64,000 nt of DNA from Chelatococcus asaccharovorans (GCF_003201475.1 NZ_QJJK01000011.1:62001-126000); one strand, 5' to 3'. Counted from the stretch's first letter, positions 1 through 9,355 are shown. Notes: generated by a model from the sequence alone, not told the origin. Numbers and translations: made by a program.

Positions 1-1038
1 ATCGTCGAGGCCGCCGTCAAGGCCCTGCGCGACGGACACCACGGCTACACGCCGGCGACCGGCATCCTGCCGCTGCGCGAAGGCGTCGCCGCCGACATCC
101 ACCGCCGCCTCGGCGTGACCGTCTCGCCCGATGCGATCCTCATCGTACCCGGCGGCAAGGTCACCATGTTCGCCGCGATCCTCATGTTCGGCGAACCCGG
201 CGCGGAGATCCTCTATCCCGATCCCGGCTTCCCGATCTATCGGTCGATGATCGAGTTCACCGGCGCCACGCCCGTGCCGGTTCCGATCCGCGAGGAAAAC
301 GGCTTTGCCTTCTCGGCAGAGGAAACGCTCGGCCTGATCACCCCGAAGACGCGGCTCCTGATCCTCAATTCACCCGCCAATCCAACGGGCGGCGTCACGC
401 CGAAGGCCGAAATCGACAAGCTGGTGGCCGGTCTTGCCCGCCATCCCGACGTCGCCATCCTGTCCGACGAGATCTACGGCCAGATGCTCTATGACGGCGA
501 AGAGCATGTCTCGCTTCTCACCTATCCCGAGATCCGGGACCGGCTGATCCTTCTCGACGGCTGGTCCAAGACCTATGCCATGACGGGCTGGCGCATGGGC
601 TTTTCGGTCTGGCCGGCGCCGCTGCTCGATGCCGCCCGCAAGCTCGCGGTCAATTCCTATTCCTGCGTCAATGCCGCAGCCCAGTGGGCAGGACTTGCCG
701 CCCTGACAGGGCCGCAGGACTGCGTCGCGGCGATGGTCGCCGAATTCGACAAGCGCCGCCGCATCGTGGTGGAGGGCTTGAACGGCCTCCCCGACATCAG
801 CGCCGCCACGCCCAAGGGAGCCTTCTACGCCTTCCCCAACATCTCCCGCACGGGCTGGAAGGCAAAACCCCTCGCCAATGCCTTGCTGGAACAGGCCGGG
901 GTCGCGGTTATCGGCGGGCCGGATTTCGGCATTCTCGGCGAGGGCTATATCCGCCTGTCCTACGCCAATTCGGCCGAGAACATCCGCAAGGCCCTCGACC
1001 GCATGGGCAATTTCCTCAGCGAGAACCGCCCCGGCTGA
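1..1038 (+). CDS. Pyridoxal-phosphate aminotransferase, class I/II (5' end outside window)
   Basis: This frame is open from the first base, so the gene starts left of the window and 345 residues are visible. The protein is a fold-type I aminotransferase. NSPANPTGG is seen near base 370, SDEIYGQMLYDG near base 463, and the Schiff-base lysine motif SKTYAMTGWR near base 566. These are the substrate- and PLP-binding signatures of the aspartate aminotransferase superfamily. A methionine at base 115 is internal, because the upstream residues (HHGYTPATGILPLRE) match the conserved N-terminal region of the family. Substrate cannot be read from the sequence; aspartate, aromatic or alanine type are all possible. 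Confidence 0.9.
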   Translation: MVEAAVKALRDGHHGYTPATGILPLREGVAADIHRRLGVTVSPDAILIVPGGKVTMFAAILMFGEPGAEILYPDPGFPIYRSMIEFTGATPVPVPIREENGFAFSAEETLGLITPKTRLLILNSPANPTGGVTPKAEIDKLVAGLARHPDVAILSDEIYGQMLYDGEEHVSLLTYPEIRDRLILLDGWSKTYAMTGWRMGFSVWPAPLLDAARKLAVNSYSCVNAAAQWAGLAALTGPQDCVAAMVAEFDKRRRIVVEGLNGLPDISAATPKGAFYAFPNISRTGWKAKPLANALLEQAGVAVIGGPDFGILGEGYIRLSYANSAENIRKALDRMGNFLSENRPG

Positions 1039-1066
1039 AAGCTGGGTAGAGCGATAAATCCTGGAC

Positions 1067-1185
1067 TGTCATCCCGGAAGCCGCGCAGCGGCTGTCCGGG
1101 ATCCATGAACACGTCGCATCTTCATGGGCCACTGACAGTATTCATGGATCCCTGGCGCGTTGCTGCGCAACGCCCCGGGATGACA
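1067..1185. repeat. Intergenic palindromic repeat (TGTCATCCCGG / CCGGGATGACA ends)
   Basis: The outer arms are TGTCATCCCGG (1067-1077) and CCGGGATGACA (1175-1185). A second inner pair, GGATCCATGAA and TTCATGGATCC, nests inside. It lies between the convergent ends of the aminotransferase and the DUF533 gene, so it could also act as a bidirectional transcription stop. Elements with these GTCATCCCGG ends are common repeats in alphaproteobacterial genomes. Confidence 0.75.
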
Positions 1186-1220
1186 CTATCGGCGGGCAGC
1201 GCCCCACAATCGTCTGAGGC

Positions 1221-2132
1221 TCACACCTTCACGCTCGTCGCCGCCGTATCGAGATGGGCGACAAGCGAGGGATCAAGCGCCAGCGCCTCGCTCAGTTCCT
1301 TGAGAAAGCTTGCTTCGGCAGGCGTGTCCGGATCGATGGCGAGGCGGGCCGCCGCATAGATCTGCGTGCCGATCTCCGGCGTCGTCGCCGCCGCGGCAAG
1401 GGTCGTGATGCTGGCGGGGTTTGAGAATTCCTTATCCAGGAACTGGGAGGCCTCCATATCGAAGCCCGCCTGCTGGAGCCCGCCGACGATGCGCCCGCGC
1501 TCCTCGGGATCGATATGCCCGTCGGAAGCGGCGGCCGCAATCATGGCGCGCACCAGAACAAGTGCCGTATCCTGGGAGGCGACGCTGGCATCGAAGGCCG
1601 TGCCCGACGGCACCGGAAGGGCCGGAACCGACGCCGTGGCTTCACTTGAGGCGGGCTGCCCGCTCTGCCAGCCCTGATAGGCCTTATAGGCTAGCGCCGC
1701 GATGAGGCCGAGCCCGCCGATCTTGGCGGCGGACGTGGCGACTTTGCGCCCCGACTTGGAGCCAAGAAGAAGGCCGGCAAGGCCGCCCATCACCGCGCTG
1801 GCGGCGTTTTGGCCCGCGGGGCTCTGCAGGAAATCGCGTGCCTTGGTGACGAGGTCACCGACATTCGGGGTGCCAGAGGCGCCGGGAAGGCCCGGAATAC
1901 CGGAACTGGACCCGGCGGGACCGGCCTGTGTGGGCTGACCTGCCCCTCCCAACTGGCTGAGGACAGAGCCGAGGAGACCGCCAAGGCCTGAGGTCGCATC
2001 GGGGCCAAGGTCGGCGCTTGAGGGCCCCCCGGTTGCGCTCTGGCCTGCGGCCGGGGCTTTGGCAGAACCCTGAGGGCCCTGTGATGAGGCCGAGGCTACA
2101 AGGACGTCGAGAAGCTTCTTGGCGTCGAACAT
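1221..2132 (-). CDS. DUF533 / TerB-like domain protein
   Basis: The 303-residue protein has three parts: a short N-terminal helix (MFDAKKLLDVL), a long low-complexity Ala/Gly/Ser/Pro stretch, and a glycine-rich hydrophobic segment followed by an acidic helical domain. The last part includes MIAAAASDGHIDPEERGRI, which is the DUF533 signature and resembles the TerB metal-binding helix region. I chose the ATG at 2132 over a longer frame because GGAG sits six bases upstream of it. The role is unknown; members are usually predicted inner-membrane-associated proteins. Confidence 0.8.
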   Translation of the reverse strand: MFDAKKLLDVLVASASSQGPQGSAKAPAAGQSATGGPSSADLGPDATSGLGGLLGSVLSQLGGAGQPTQAGPAGSSSGIPGLPGASGTPNVGDLVTKARDFLQSPAGQNAASAVMGGLAGLLLGSKSGRKVATSAAKIGGLGLIAALAYKAYQGWQSGQPASSEATASVPALPVPSGTAFDASVASQDTALVLVRAMIAAAASDGHIDPEERGRIVGGLQQAGFDMEASQFLDKEFSNPASITTLAAAATTPEIGTQIYAAARLAIDPDTPAEASFLKELSEALALDPSLVAHLDTAATSVKV

Positions 2133-2233
2133 GGTCGTCTCCGGTTCATTGTCCGGAGAAGGTAGGGTGCCGTGCAGCAAAGCGCCAGAGTCTCACGCGC
2201 CGTTGCCGGGCGGATAGTCGACCTCAGCCGTCC

Positions 2234-5200
2234 CTAATGCGGCGCGGACCCGCCAGACATCGCATCCGATCCCAAAGCCTTATCGGATCCGGAGGGCGCG
2301 GATCCGCCCGTCAATCCGCCCTTGCGCCGGGCTCGTCTTTTTTCACGCCAGCCCGCCAGATTGGCGATCGTCATCAGCGCAGCCGGCGTAACCACGAGGG
2401 TCAGCACCGTCGCAAAGCCGAGACCGAATACGATCGCCGTCGACAGATGCACCCACCACTGCGTCGACGGCGCGCCGATGGACACATCGCGGGTGACGAA
2501 GTCGAGGTTGACGCCGAAGGCGATGGCGAGCACGCCGAGCACCGCCGTCACGGCCGTCAGGACGACCGGGCGCGCCCTTTCGCGACAGGTCTCGATGATC
2601 GCCTCATAGGCAGCCGTGCCCTCCGCCCGCAGCCTGTCGTATGTGTCGATCAGCACGATGTTGTTGTTCACGATGACGCCGGCGTTGGCGATGATGCCGA
2701 TGCCGGTCATCACCACGCCGAAGGCCTGCCCCATGACCATGAGCCCGATGAGCACGCCGATCGTCGAGAGCACCACCGCCGACAACACCAGGAAGACGCT
2801 CGAGAACTTATTGAACTGTGCCAGCAGGATGGCGAAGATCAGGAACATCGCCGCGGCAAAAGCCTTCATGAGAAAGGCGCCGGCCTTCTCGCGCTCCTCG
2901 TCCTCGCCTTTGAGCTTGACGGAGACTCCCTGGCCGAGGTCGGCCTTGGCGAGTTCCTGCATGACGGCCTGCTGCACGGCCGCGCTCTGCACCCCCTCGG
3001 CCACATTGGCGGTCACCGTGACGACGCGGCGTGCCGCGACGCGGTTGATGAGGCCGACCTTCTTGTCCGGCTCGCGCACCACGAAATTGCCGATGGGCAC
3101 CGCGCCGGACGCCGTATTGACGCGCAGGTCGTCGAGCTGATCGAGACTGCGGCGCTCTTCCGGGAAGCGCACCAGGATGTCGACCGACTTGTCGGTGTCG
3201 TTCGGCCGGTACTCGGCCACCTTGACGCCATTGGTCACGAGCTGGACGGCCGTGCCGACGACGTTGGGACTAGCCCCGTATTTGGCAGCTTCCGCCTTGT
3301 CGACCTCGAGCCTCCAGTCGATACCCGGCAATGGCAGGCCGTCATCGACATCGCGCGTATCGGAGCGCGCCCGCAGGATCTCGGCGGCCTTCCGCGCGGC
3401 GGGGAACAGCCGGTCCGGATCGAGCGCGGTGATCTGCAGGGTGATCGGCTTGCCCGTCGGCGGGCCGGCCCGCGGCTGCGTGACCTCGATGATCACGCCC
3501 GGAATATCCTTGGTGCGCTCGCGCAGCTCTTCCATGATCAGATGGGCCGGGCGGCGCTGCCGCCAGTCCACGAACTCAAACTGCACCGTGCCGACGGTAT
3601 CCTCTGTCACTTCGTCGGAGCCGCGCTGCCCTTCGCCCGAGCGCGCGTAGACCGTGCCGAGTTCCGGCAGGCCGAGAAGCCGTGATTCGACCTCCCGCAC
3701 CAGCTTGTCCTTCTCGGCGATCGAGAGATTGCCCCGCGCGCGCACCTGGACGAGGCCATAATCCGGCTCGACGGACGGGAAGAACTCCACGCCATTGCCG
3801 AAGCGCGCATAGGTCGAGATGACACCGACCAGCAGGACGACGGCAAGGCCGAGGGTTACGAGTGGATGGCGAAGCGACAGGCGAACCACCCGCATATAGA
3901 GCCCGCGTTCAGCCACGCGCTCGTCATGCACCGCACTCGCCCGCCCGAGCATGGCGCCGAGGGTCGGGGTGAAGAACAGGGCGACGACGAGCGATGCCGA
4001 CAGGGTCGCGATCAGCGTCAGCGGCATGTATTTCATGAACTCGCCGACGATGCCCGGCCAGAACAGGAGCGGCGAGAACGCCGCCACGCGGGTTGCCGTG
4101 GCGGCAATCACCGGTCCTGCCATGCGCTTGGAGGCAAGCGAATAGGCCTCGCGCGCCGGCATGCCGCTTGCCATGCGGCGCTCGGCGAATTCCGAGACGA
4201 TGATCGCATCGTCGACCAGCATGCCGACCGCCAGGATCAGCGAGAACAGGACGACGATATTGACCGTCAGCCCCGCAAGCTGGAGGCCCAAGATGCCGGC
4301 GAGGAAGGACGCCGGGATAGCGATGCCGATGAACAGCGACGCGCGGCCGCCGAGGAAGAGCAGCATGATGATGATGACGAGCAGAACCGCGGTGATGACG
4401 CTGTTCTGCAATTCATGCAGCATCGAGCGGATGTCCTTGGACTTGTCCTGCGTGAAGGTCACCTGCACGGTGGTCGGCCAGGTGGCGCGCAGATCCTCGA
4501 CGACCTTCTTCACCGTATCCACGGTCTCGATGAGGTTGGCCCCCGTACGCTTCACCACCTCGATGGCAATCGCCGATTTGCCATTCACCCGCGTGATCGA
4601 GACCGCGTCCTTGAACGTCGGGCGGACTTCCGCCACGTCGCCAAGCGTCACGACGGCCGATCCGGAGGCCGCGATCGGGAATTTCAGCACGTCTCCCGGT
4701 TTCTCGATCAAGGCCGGAACCTTCACCGCAAAGCGGCCGGACGCGCCCTCGAGCGCACCTGCGGCCACGAGGCTGTTGCCGGCGGAGAACGAGGCAATGA
4801 GATCATTGAGCGAAATGCCGTAGCTCTTCATCAACATCGGCTCGGCGATAATCTCGACCGCTTCGTCGCGCGCGCCGCGCAGGTCGGCCGTCAGGACGCC
4901 AGGCACCTGCTCGATGGCGCTCTTGGCATCCCGCGCCAGGCGCAGCAGCGTCCGCTCCGGCACGTCGCCGCCGAGCGCCACCACAAGAACCGGGAAGAGG
5001 CTGAGATTGACCTCCTGCACCATGGGCTCGTCGGCATCCCGCGGCAGATCGCGCTTCGCCTGGTCCACCTTCGCCCGCACGTCCGCGAGCGCCACGTCCG
5101 AGTTGAAGCCCGCTTCGAACTCCACGAGCACATAGCCGCCACCCTCATAGGCGGCTGCGCGCATCTCCTTGACGTTTGAGACCGATTTGAGCTGGGTTTC

Positions 5201-5404
5201 CAGCGGCCGCAGGATCAGGCGCTCGGAATCCTCCGGACTGATGCCGCGCTGCGTGACATTGACGTAGATGATCGGAACGCGGACATCAGGCTCGGATTCC
5301 TTCGGGATGCTGACATAGGCGGACCACCCCGCCAGCAACAGGAACACGAGGATGGAGAGCGTCAGGCGCGCGTGCGATATCGCGTAGTCAACCGGATTGG
5401 CCAT
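2234..5404 (-). CDS. RND-family efflux transporter, inner-membrane permease
   Basis: This 1056-residue protein has the length and layout of an RND drug/metal proton antiporter. It begins with an N-terminal TM helix (residues ~15-32) and a periplasmic domain opening with the IPKESEPDV region. A central TM block follows, with the acidic proton-relay pair in GMLVDDAIIVSE, then a second periplasmic domain and a C-terminal TM block. It is the last gene of a tetR-adaptor-permease operon. No outer-membrane factor gene is adjacent, so it probably uses a channel encoded elsewhere. The substrate is unknown. The gene ends in a basic Gly/Ser-rich tail. Confidence 0.95.
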   Translation of the reverse strand: MANPVDYAISHARLTLSILVFLLLAGWSAYVSIPKESEPDVRVPIIYVNVTQRGISPEDSERLILRPLETQLKSVSNVKEMRAAAYEGGGYVLVEFEAGFNSDVALADVRAKVDQAKRDLPRDADEPMVQEVNLSLFPVLVVALGGDVPERTLLRLARDAKSAIEQVPGVLTADLRGARDEAVEIIAEPMLMKSYGISLNDLIASFSAGNSLVAAGALEGASGRFAVKVPALIEKPGDVLKFPIAASGSAVVTLGDVAEVRPTFKDAVSITRVNGKSAIAIEVVKRTGANLIETVDTVKKVVEDLRATWPTTVQVTFTQDKSKDIRSMLHELQNSVITAVLLVIIIMLLFLGGRASLFIGIAIPASFLAGILGLQLAGLTVNIVVLFSLILAVGMLVDDAIIVSEFAERRMASGMPAREAYSLASKRMAGPVIAATATRVAAFSPLLFWPGIVGEFMKYMPLTLIATLSASLVVALFFTPTLGAMLGRASAVHDERVAERGLYMRVVRLSLRHPLVTLGLAVVLLVGVISTYARFGNGVEFFPSVEPDYGLVQVRARGNLSIAEKDKLVREVESRLLGLPELGTVYARSGEGQRGSDEVTEDTVGTVQFEFVDWRQRRPAHLIMEELRERTKDIPGVIIEVTQPRAGPPTGKPITLQITALDPDRLFPAARKAAEILRARSDTRDVDDGLPLPGIDWRLEVDKAEAAKYGASPNVVGTAVQLVTNGVKVAEYRPNDTDKSVDILVRFPEERRSLDQLDDLRVNTASGAVPIGNFVVREPDKKVGLINRVAARRVVTVTANVAEGVQSAAVQQAVMQELAKADLGQGVSVKLKGEDEEREKAGAFLMKAFAAAMFLIFAILLAQFNKFSSVFLVLSAVVLSTIGVLIGLMVMGQAFGVVMTGIGIIANAGVIVNNNIVLIDTYDRLRAEGTAAYEAIIETCRERARPVVLTAVTAVLGVLAIAFGVNLDFVTRDVSIGAPSTQWWVHLSTAIVFGLGFATVLTLVVTPAALMTIANLAGWREKRRARRKGGLTGGSAPSGSDKALGSDAMSGGSAPH

Positions 5405-5540
5405 GGTTTCCTGGAGGATGCTCAGCCCCGCGCAGGGGCCGCGCCTGTCTCCACCTTCTTAATCAGAAACGGGCGATCCGGATGAGAAAGACCCGGACCA
5501 TCAGCTCATGCCCGGCCACCCAGGGGACCGGAAACCATCG

Positions 5541-6620
5541 CTACATCTTGGCGAGCGTGCCCGCCGGCACAGCCTCGACGACCTCGCCTTCCTTGACGAA
5601 GTCCTGACCCTGAACGATGACTGCCGCGCCATCCGGCACGCCCTTGAGCCAGACTTGCTCACGGCCGTCCTGGACGATGATCACGTCCGAGAAGGCGACG
5701 ACCCCGTCCTTGCCGACCGTGCGGACCCCGAGGCGCCCCTCATTCGAGAAGGTCAGCGCCGAACGCGGCACGCGCGTGGCCGGCACCGGGGCGAGATCGA
5801 GCATCACCTCGCTCGTCACCCCGTCGGGGATCACACCTTTCGGATTGGCAATTTCCACATCGACACGATAGGTGCGCGTCTGCGGGCTCGCAGTGGTGGA
5901 GACGAAGCGCACCTTGCCGTCGACCTCACCGCCGGATACCAGGCGCACCATAGCCCGGTCACCCACGCGAATGCCCGCCAGCTGGCGCTCCGCCACTTCG
6001 ACGACGGCCAGCATGGGATCCATGGACACCACATCGGCGACCGCCGCGCCCACCTGCAACGCCTGCCCCTTCTCGATCGGGACCGCATTCACGATCCCGT
6101 CGATCGGCGCCCGCACCTTGCTCTTGTCGCGCTCCGCCTCGGCTTGCGCCAGGCCCGCCTCGGCGGCGCGCAGTTCAGCTTCCAGCGAGGGCTTCTGCAG
6201 TGAGGCCATATTGCCCTGCTCGATGAGCGTGAGGCGCGCCTTCAGCTCGGCGCGGCGCTGCTCAAGCTTGGCGCTGGCCTGGGCGACGATGGCCTCGCGC
6301 GCCTCATCGGAGAGCACCGCTATGACATCGCCGGTCTTGACGACCGAGCCTCGCCGGACCTTGAGGTCGATAACCGTCCCATTGGCGCGCGCCGCCACCG
6401 TCACACGGCGATCCGCCTCGGTGCGTCCGGAGAGGACGATGCGGCGGGCGTGATCCTCCTTCCGCGTCTCCACGACCGAGACGCGGAAACGCGGCGTGGC
6501 CTTTGCATCGGCCGCTTCCGTCTTCTCCGCCTCGGGATGCTCACGCCCGACGACCCCGGATCCAATCCAGGCACCGGCGCCAAGAATCACGACCACGGCT
6601 ATGATGTGACTTGCTTTCAT
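5541..6620 (-). CDS. RND efflux periplasmic adaptor (membrane fusion protein)
   Basis: This 359-residue protein has an N-terminal membrane anchor or signal segment (residues ~4-24). A lipoyl/biotinyl-like half-motif follows (ARANGTVIDLKVRRGSVVKTGD, residues ~79-100), then an alpha-helical hairpin (residues ~107-165), a beta-barrel and a C-terminal membrane-proximal domain. It links the RND pump downstream to an outer-membrane channel. Its ATG overlaps the stop of the tetR gene by four bases, so the two are translationally coupled. A gap of 136 bases separates it from the permease gene. Confidence 0.93.
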   Translation of the reverse strand: MKASHIIAVVVILGAGAWIGSGVVGREHPEAEKTEAADAKATPRFRVSVVETRKEDHARRIVLSGRTEADRRVTVAARANGTVIDLKVRRGSVVKTGDVIAVLSDEAREAIVAQASAKLEQRRAELKARLTLIEQGNMASLQKPSLEAELRAAEAGLAQAEAERDKSKVRAPIDGIVNAVPIEKGQALQVGAAVADVVSMDPMLAVVEVAERQLAGIRVGDRAMVRLVSGGEVDGKVRFVSTTASPQTRTYRVDVEIANPKGVIPDGVTSEVMLDLAPVPATRVPRSALTFSNEGRLGVRTVGKDGVVAFSDVIIVQDGREQVWLKGVPDGAAVIVQGQDFVKEGEVVEAVPAGTLAKM

Positions 6621-7273
6621 CGATGTGTCTCGGTGGCCATAACAGTGTCCAGCGGCGAATAATGCGGCACCACGCCACGCAAGGTGTCGCCCCGCAGAAC
6701 GCCGCGAATGACATTGAGGAGGGTCTCGATCTCGCTTCCCGCGTCGAAATCGGGAAACAGGGCACGGCGCACGAACAGGCCGCTGCTCATGGTCATGATG
6801 AGCTGGGCGGTAGCTACAGCGTCAACGCCGGAGGCCACCTCGCCACGCGCCTGGCCGGCGGCGATCAGGCGCTCGATGCCATGCACGAGGTCGTTCTCGA
6901 GCGTCATATTGGCCTCGGCAATCGCCGGATTGACGGTCGCTTCAGCCCAGATCTGCAAGCAAAGCACGGCTTTGGCGCGCGGCGCTTCCTCGAAATGCTT
7001 GTGCGCCAGCGCCTGCAAGACGAGATCGAGCCGCTCCGCCTGCGCGAAGCTCTCGAAATCCTCGCGCAGCATCATGCGGTCGCGCTCGACCAGCCCCGCG
7101 ACGATGGCATCTTTCGACGGAAAATAGCGATAGAGGTTGCCGGGACTCATGCCTGCCTCACGCGCCACATCCTGCACGGTGGTGCGGTGAAACCCGGCCT
7201 GGGTAAAGGATCGCTCGGCCGCATCAAGGATGCGCCCGTGCCTGTCGCCGGAATCAGCTTGCATGTCGGACAA
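6617..7273 (-). CDS. TetR-family transcriptional regulator of the efflux operon
   Basis: This 218-residue protein has a canonical N-terminal TetR helix-turn-helix at residues ~13-60, with TTVQDVAREAGMSPGNLYRY covering the recognition region. The variable C-terminal helical ligand domain follows. It is the first gene of the operon and overlaps the adaptor gene by ATGA, so it most likely represses its own operon until bound by a pump substrate. The effector is not predictable from sequence. Confidence 0.93.
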   Translation of the reverse strand: MSDMQADSGDRHGRILDAAERSFTQAGFHRTTVQDVAREAGMSPGNLYRYFPSKDAIVAGLVERDRMMLREDFESFAQAERLDLVLQALAHKHFEEAPRAKAVLCLQIWAEATVNPAIAEANMTLENDLVHGIERLIAAGQARGEVASGVDAVATAQLIMTMSSGLFVRRALFPDFDAGSEIETLLNVIRGVLRGDTLRGVVPHYSPLDTVMATETHR

Positions 7274-7346
7274 AGGCGCACCGATGAGAATGAACGTTTA
7301 TTTTCACGAGATGCGCCACGTCCTGCCCGATGTCAAGGGCAGGCGC

Positions 7347-7426
7347 TTGCAATGCCAGGTCCTTGCAATGCCAAGTCGTTGCAATGCCAGGCCCTTACAA
7401 TGCCAGGTCGTTGCAATGCCAGAATC
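7347..7426. repeat. Five-copy 16-bp tandem repeat
   Basis: Five exact-length units start at 7347, 7363, 7379, 7395 and 7411, with consensus TTGCAATGCCAGGTCC. Positions 1-10 of the unit are almost invariant and the last four bases vary. The array sits between the start of tetR (7273) and the end of ecfG (7607). Head-to-tail 16-bp spacing without spacers argues against CRISPR. It could be a protein-binding array or a slippage-prone minisatellite. Confidence 0.85.
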
Positions 7427-7606
7427 AAACCCGGCGTGGGTTGAATGAGGCGAGACAATCCAGGCGACTGAATTTGCTCATTGAGTATTGAGCGGAGCAA
7501 GCCCGCAATGGACGAACTTGCTCTCCGCGCCGCGAAACGCCGAAAGGCGGCGGATGTGACGGGAAAGCCGCGCCGTACCCTGCTTCTGGCTTCGCCATCT
7601 GAAGGG

Positions 7607-8173
7607 TCAACGGCTGGCGCGCGATGAGCCCGTACGATCGAGGATGGCCTGCCACTCCGCCTCAGGTCCGAATTCATGGGCAGACTGGACCGCGAGCGTA
7701 TGCGCAAGCCGCGTACGCGCGCGGTTCACGCGGCTCTTGATGGTGCCGAGCGCGCAACCGCAGATCTCGGCCGCCTCCTCGTAGGACAGGCCAGCGCCAC
7801 CAACGAGAATGAGCGCCTCGCGCTGATCGTCGGGCAGTTTATCGAGTGCCTGGCGGAAATCCCGCAGGTTCATATGCCCTTCCTGCGGTGGCGGCGACGC
7901 CTGGGTGGCGGCGATGCGCCCTTCCACATCCTCGACCTCGCGGCTGCGCTTCCGGTACTCCGAGTAGAAGACATTGCGAAGGATCGTATAGAGCCACGCC
8001 ACCATATTCGTGCCTTCGGTGAAGGACGACAGGTTGGCCCACGCCCGGATCAACGTTTCCTGAACAAGATCGTCGGCCCGCTCCGGATTTCCGCAAAGGG
8101 ATATCGCGAAAGCACGCAGATTGGGGATTGCCTTCAGCAGGTCCTGCTTGACGTTCGCACTCGCCTCCATCAC
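7607..8173 (-). CDS. ecfG: EcfG-type ECF sigma factor (general stress response)
   Basis: This 188-residue protein has sigma region 2 (LRAFAISLCGNPERADDLVQETLIRAW, ~18-45) and region 4 (LDKLPDDQREALILVGGAGLSYEEAAEICGCALGTIKSRVNRAR, ~110-153). Its wording is typical of the alphaproteobacterial EcfG group. It directs RNA polymerase to GGAAC-N16-CGTT promoters and is held inactive by NepR. The start codon overlaps the stop of an upstream nepR by four bases, which is the classic anti-sigma/sigma arrangement. A GGAAC-N16-CGTT site upstream of that nepR implies positive autoregulation. Confidence 0.93.
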   Translation of the reverse strand: MMEASANVKQDLLKAIPNLRAFAISLCGNPERADDLVQETLIRAWANLSSFTEGTNMVAWLYTILRNVFYSEYRKRSREVEDVEGRIAATQASPPPQEGHMNLRDFRQALDKLPDDQREALILVGGAGLSYEEAAEICGCALGTIKSRVNRARTRLAHTLAVQSAHEFGPEAEWQAILDRTGSSRASR

Positions 8174-8466
8174 CCCTGCCCTTCCCTGCGATCGAGCTTG
8201 TCCAACAGCTCTAGAAAGCGATCCGGCACAGGCTGCTCAAGCGTTGTCTGGTAGAGAGCACTCAGCCGTTCGGCAAAATGGGCGTACGCCCCCTGCGGCA
8301 CAGGTGAAATCGGACCCCTCATTCTGTCGGGCAGGATAGACGAGTGTTGCAAACGCACGCCGCATTCAATCCCGGGCGCAATATCATCGTGTTGTGGACC
8401 ACCGTTGAGATGATCCCCGGGATGCAACTCCTGCGCATCTTCATCTGCAGAGCGACGCGCCCCCAT
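8170..8466 (-). CDS. nepR: NepR-family anti-sigma factor (copy 1, coupled to ecfG)
   Basis: The 98-residue product ends with a NepR core: FAERLSALYQTTLEQPVPDRF followed by LELLDKL. In the family these two helices bind the EcfG sigma factor and, after stress, phosphorylated PhyR. The N-terminal 50 residues are hydrophilic and variable. A longer frame reaches 8553, but GTGGAG lies nine bases before the ATG at 8466, so I prefer that start. The gene overlaps ecfG by four bases. Confidence 0.85.
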   Translation of the reverse strand: MGARRSADEDAQELHPGDHLNGGPQHDDIAPGIECGVRLQHSSILPDRMRGPISPVPQGAYAHFAERLSALYQTTLEQPVPDRFLELLDKLDRREGQG

Positions 8467-8567
8467 ATTGCTTGACTCCACTAACGGCCCACCACCAGGC
8501 ATCATGACAAAGTGGCTGACCCCAAGCCCGGTGCGAGACCCAGGCCAAAGCATCTTCGCTTTTCAGG

Positions 8568-8592
8568 AACGCGAAGCTTAACCGATGGTTCC
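8568..8592 (-). promoter_or_regulatory. EcfG-type promoter for nepR-ecfG
   Basis: On the minus strand GGAAC (8592-8588) and CGTT (8571-8568) are separated by exactly 16 bases. This matches the known alphaproteobacterial EcfG consensus. The -10 element is about 100 bases upstream of the chosen nepR start. Confidence 0.8.
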
Positions 8593-8926
8593 ACCGCCAA
8601 GCCAGCTCCATGGGCGAGAACAGTACACGTTTCTCATCACCGGTGGATTAGAGGGGCACTCGACTTTTCAACCTTTCTCGCATCTGCCGCCAGGCCAAAA
8701 CCGTGAGCACTCCCCCTCCGGGACCAGTGTGGCGAGGCCATGCGGCGAGGCCGCCTCATCGAGACGCACCCATCATCACCAGCCAAGACAGCGGCGATGA
8801 ATCGATGCCCGGGAACAGAAACCGGCATCGCAATAGCGCGCGGAGACTTATCAGGGGCACAGCCGGTGCGCGTGATACGAAAAGGCAGGAAATTATTTAC
8901 TATAACTTGCGGCCTTGAATTGCTGG

Positions 8927-8951
8927 GGAACTTCATTTGCAGGGATGCGTT
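8927..8951 (+). promoter_or_regulatory. EcfG-type promoter facing the DUF1328 gene
   Basis: GGAAC at 8927-8931 and CGTT at 8948-8951 are separated by 16 bases. The next gene downstream on this strand is the DUF1328 gene at 9356, about 400 bases away. The repeats at 8989-9256 fill much of that gap. Confidence 0.7.
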
Positions 8952-8988
8952 TCTCACACAAGGCCCGTTCGACGCGATAAGCGTCTAA

Positions 8989-9034
8989 AGCATTTTCGAG
9001 CAAAGTGGACACCGGTTCGCGTGAAGACGATGCT
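8989..9034 (+). repeat. Dispersed extragenic repeat (AGCATTTTCGAGC type)
   Basis: This 46-base unit begins AGCATTTTCGAGCAAAGTGG and ends GTGAAGACGATGCT. A close copy lies in the opposite orientation at 21241-21291, so this is a repeat family within the genome. The ends are inverted (AGCAT / ATGCT). Confidence 0.75.
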
Positions 9035-9087
9035 TGGAAACAAAGACTTCAATCATATCCGGAGAACCGGAATTCACCGGATATGCT

Positions 9088-9166
9088 CTAGTGGAGCAAA
9101 TTTGACATTTGAGTCCCGCCTGACATGAGGCACCAGATCAAATGTCAAATTCAAAAGCTCCACTAG
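9088..9166. repeat. Palindromic extragenic element 1
   Basis: The arms start CTAGTGGAGC and end GCTCCACTAG. The inner arms TTTGACATTTG and CAAATGTCAAA extend the match, with a short unpaired centre. CTAG forms both ends, and the next element starts at the same CTAG. Confidence 0.75.
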
Positions 9167-9179
9167 AACCAATAACTTG

Positions 9180-9256
9180 CTAGCGGTTCTCTTGACTCCG
9201 ACATTGGCTCCAAGGCCCGTATCATGCGGATGCAAATGTCGGAGCAGAACCACTAG
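9180..9256. repeat. Palindromic extragenic element 2
   Basis: The left arm GCGGTTCT ... TCCGACATT pairs with the right arm AAATGTCGGAGCAGAACC and ends in CTAG. It sits head to tail with the preceding palindrome and shares its CTAG-bounded style. This points to repeated insertion in the same stretch. Confidence 0.65.
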
Positions 9257-9355
9257 CCCTCTGATACGTGCGCCTCCCAGCAGACGCGTTGCATACGTGC
9301 CGCGAGGAGAAGGGCGAGACAGACACAAGCTTCATATAGAATAAAGGGACATGCC

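Larger units (their letters stand above)
8593..9355. other. 763-base gene-free region with a stress promoter and repeats
   Basis: No convincing coding frame is present on either strand. The region holds an EcfG-type promoter (8927-8951), one member of a dispersed repeat (8989-9034) and two palindromic elements (9088-9166 and 9180-9256). It lies between the divergent nepR-ecfG promoter and the DUF1328 gene. Confidence 0.6.

Noticed and set aside
2018-5179. Two long plus-strand frames (555 and 437 residues) opposite the RND permease gene
   Set aside because: They are Arg/His/Asp-rich shadows of the RND gene in a high-GC genome, with no family similarity or ribosome-binding site.
7347-7426. Possible CRISPR array
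   Set aside because: Units are 16 bp, head to tail, without unique spacers, and no cas genes are nearby.
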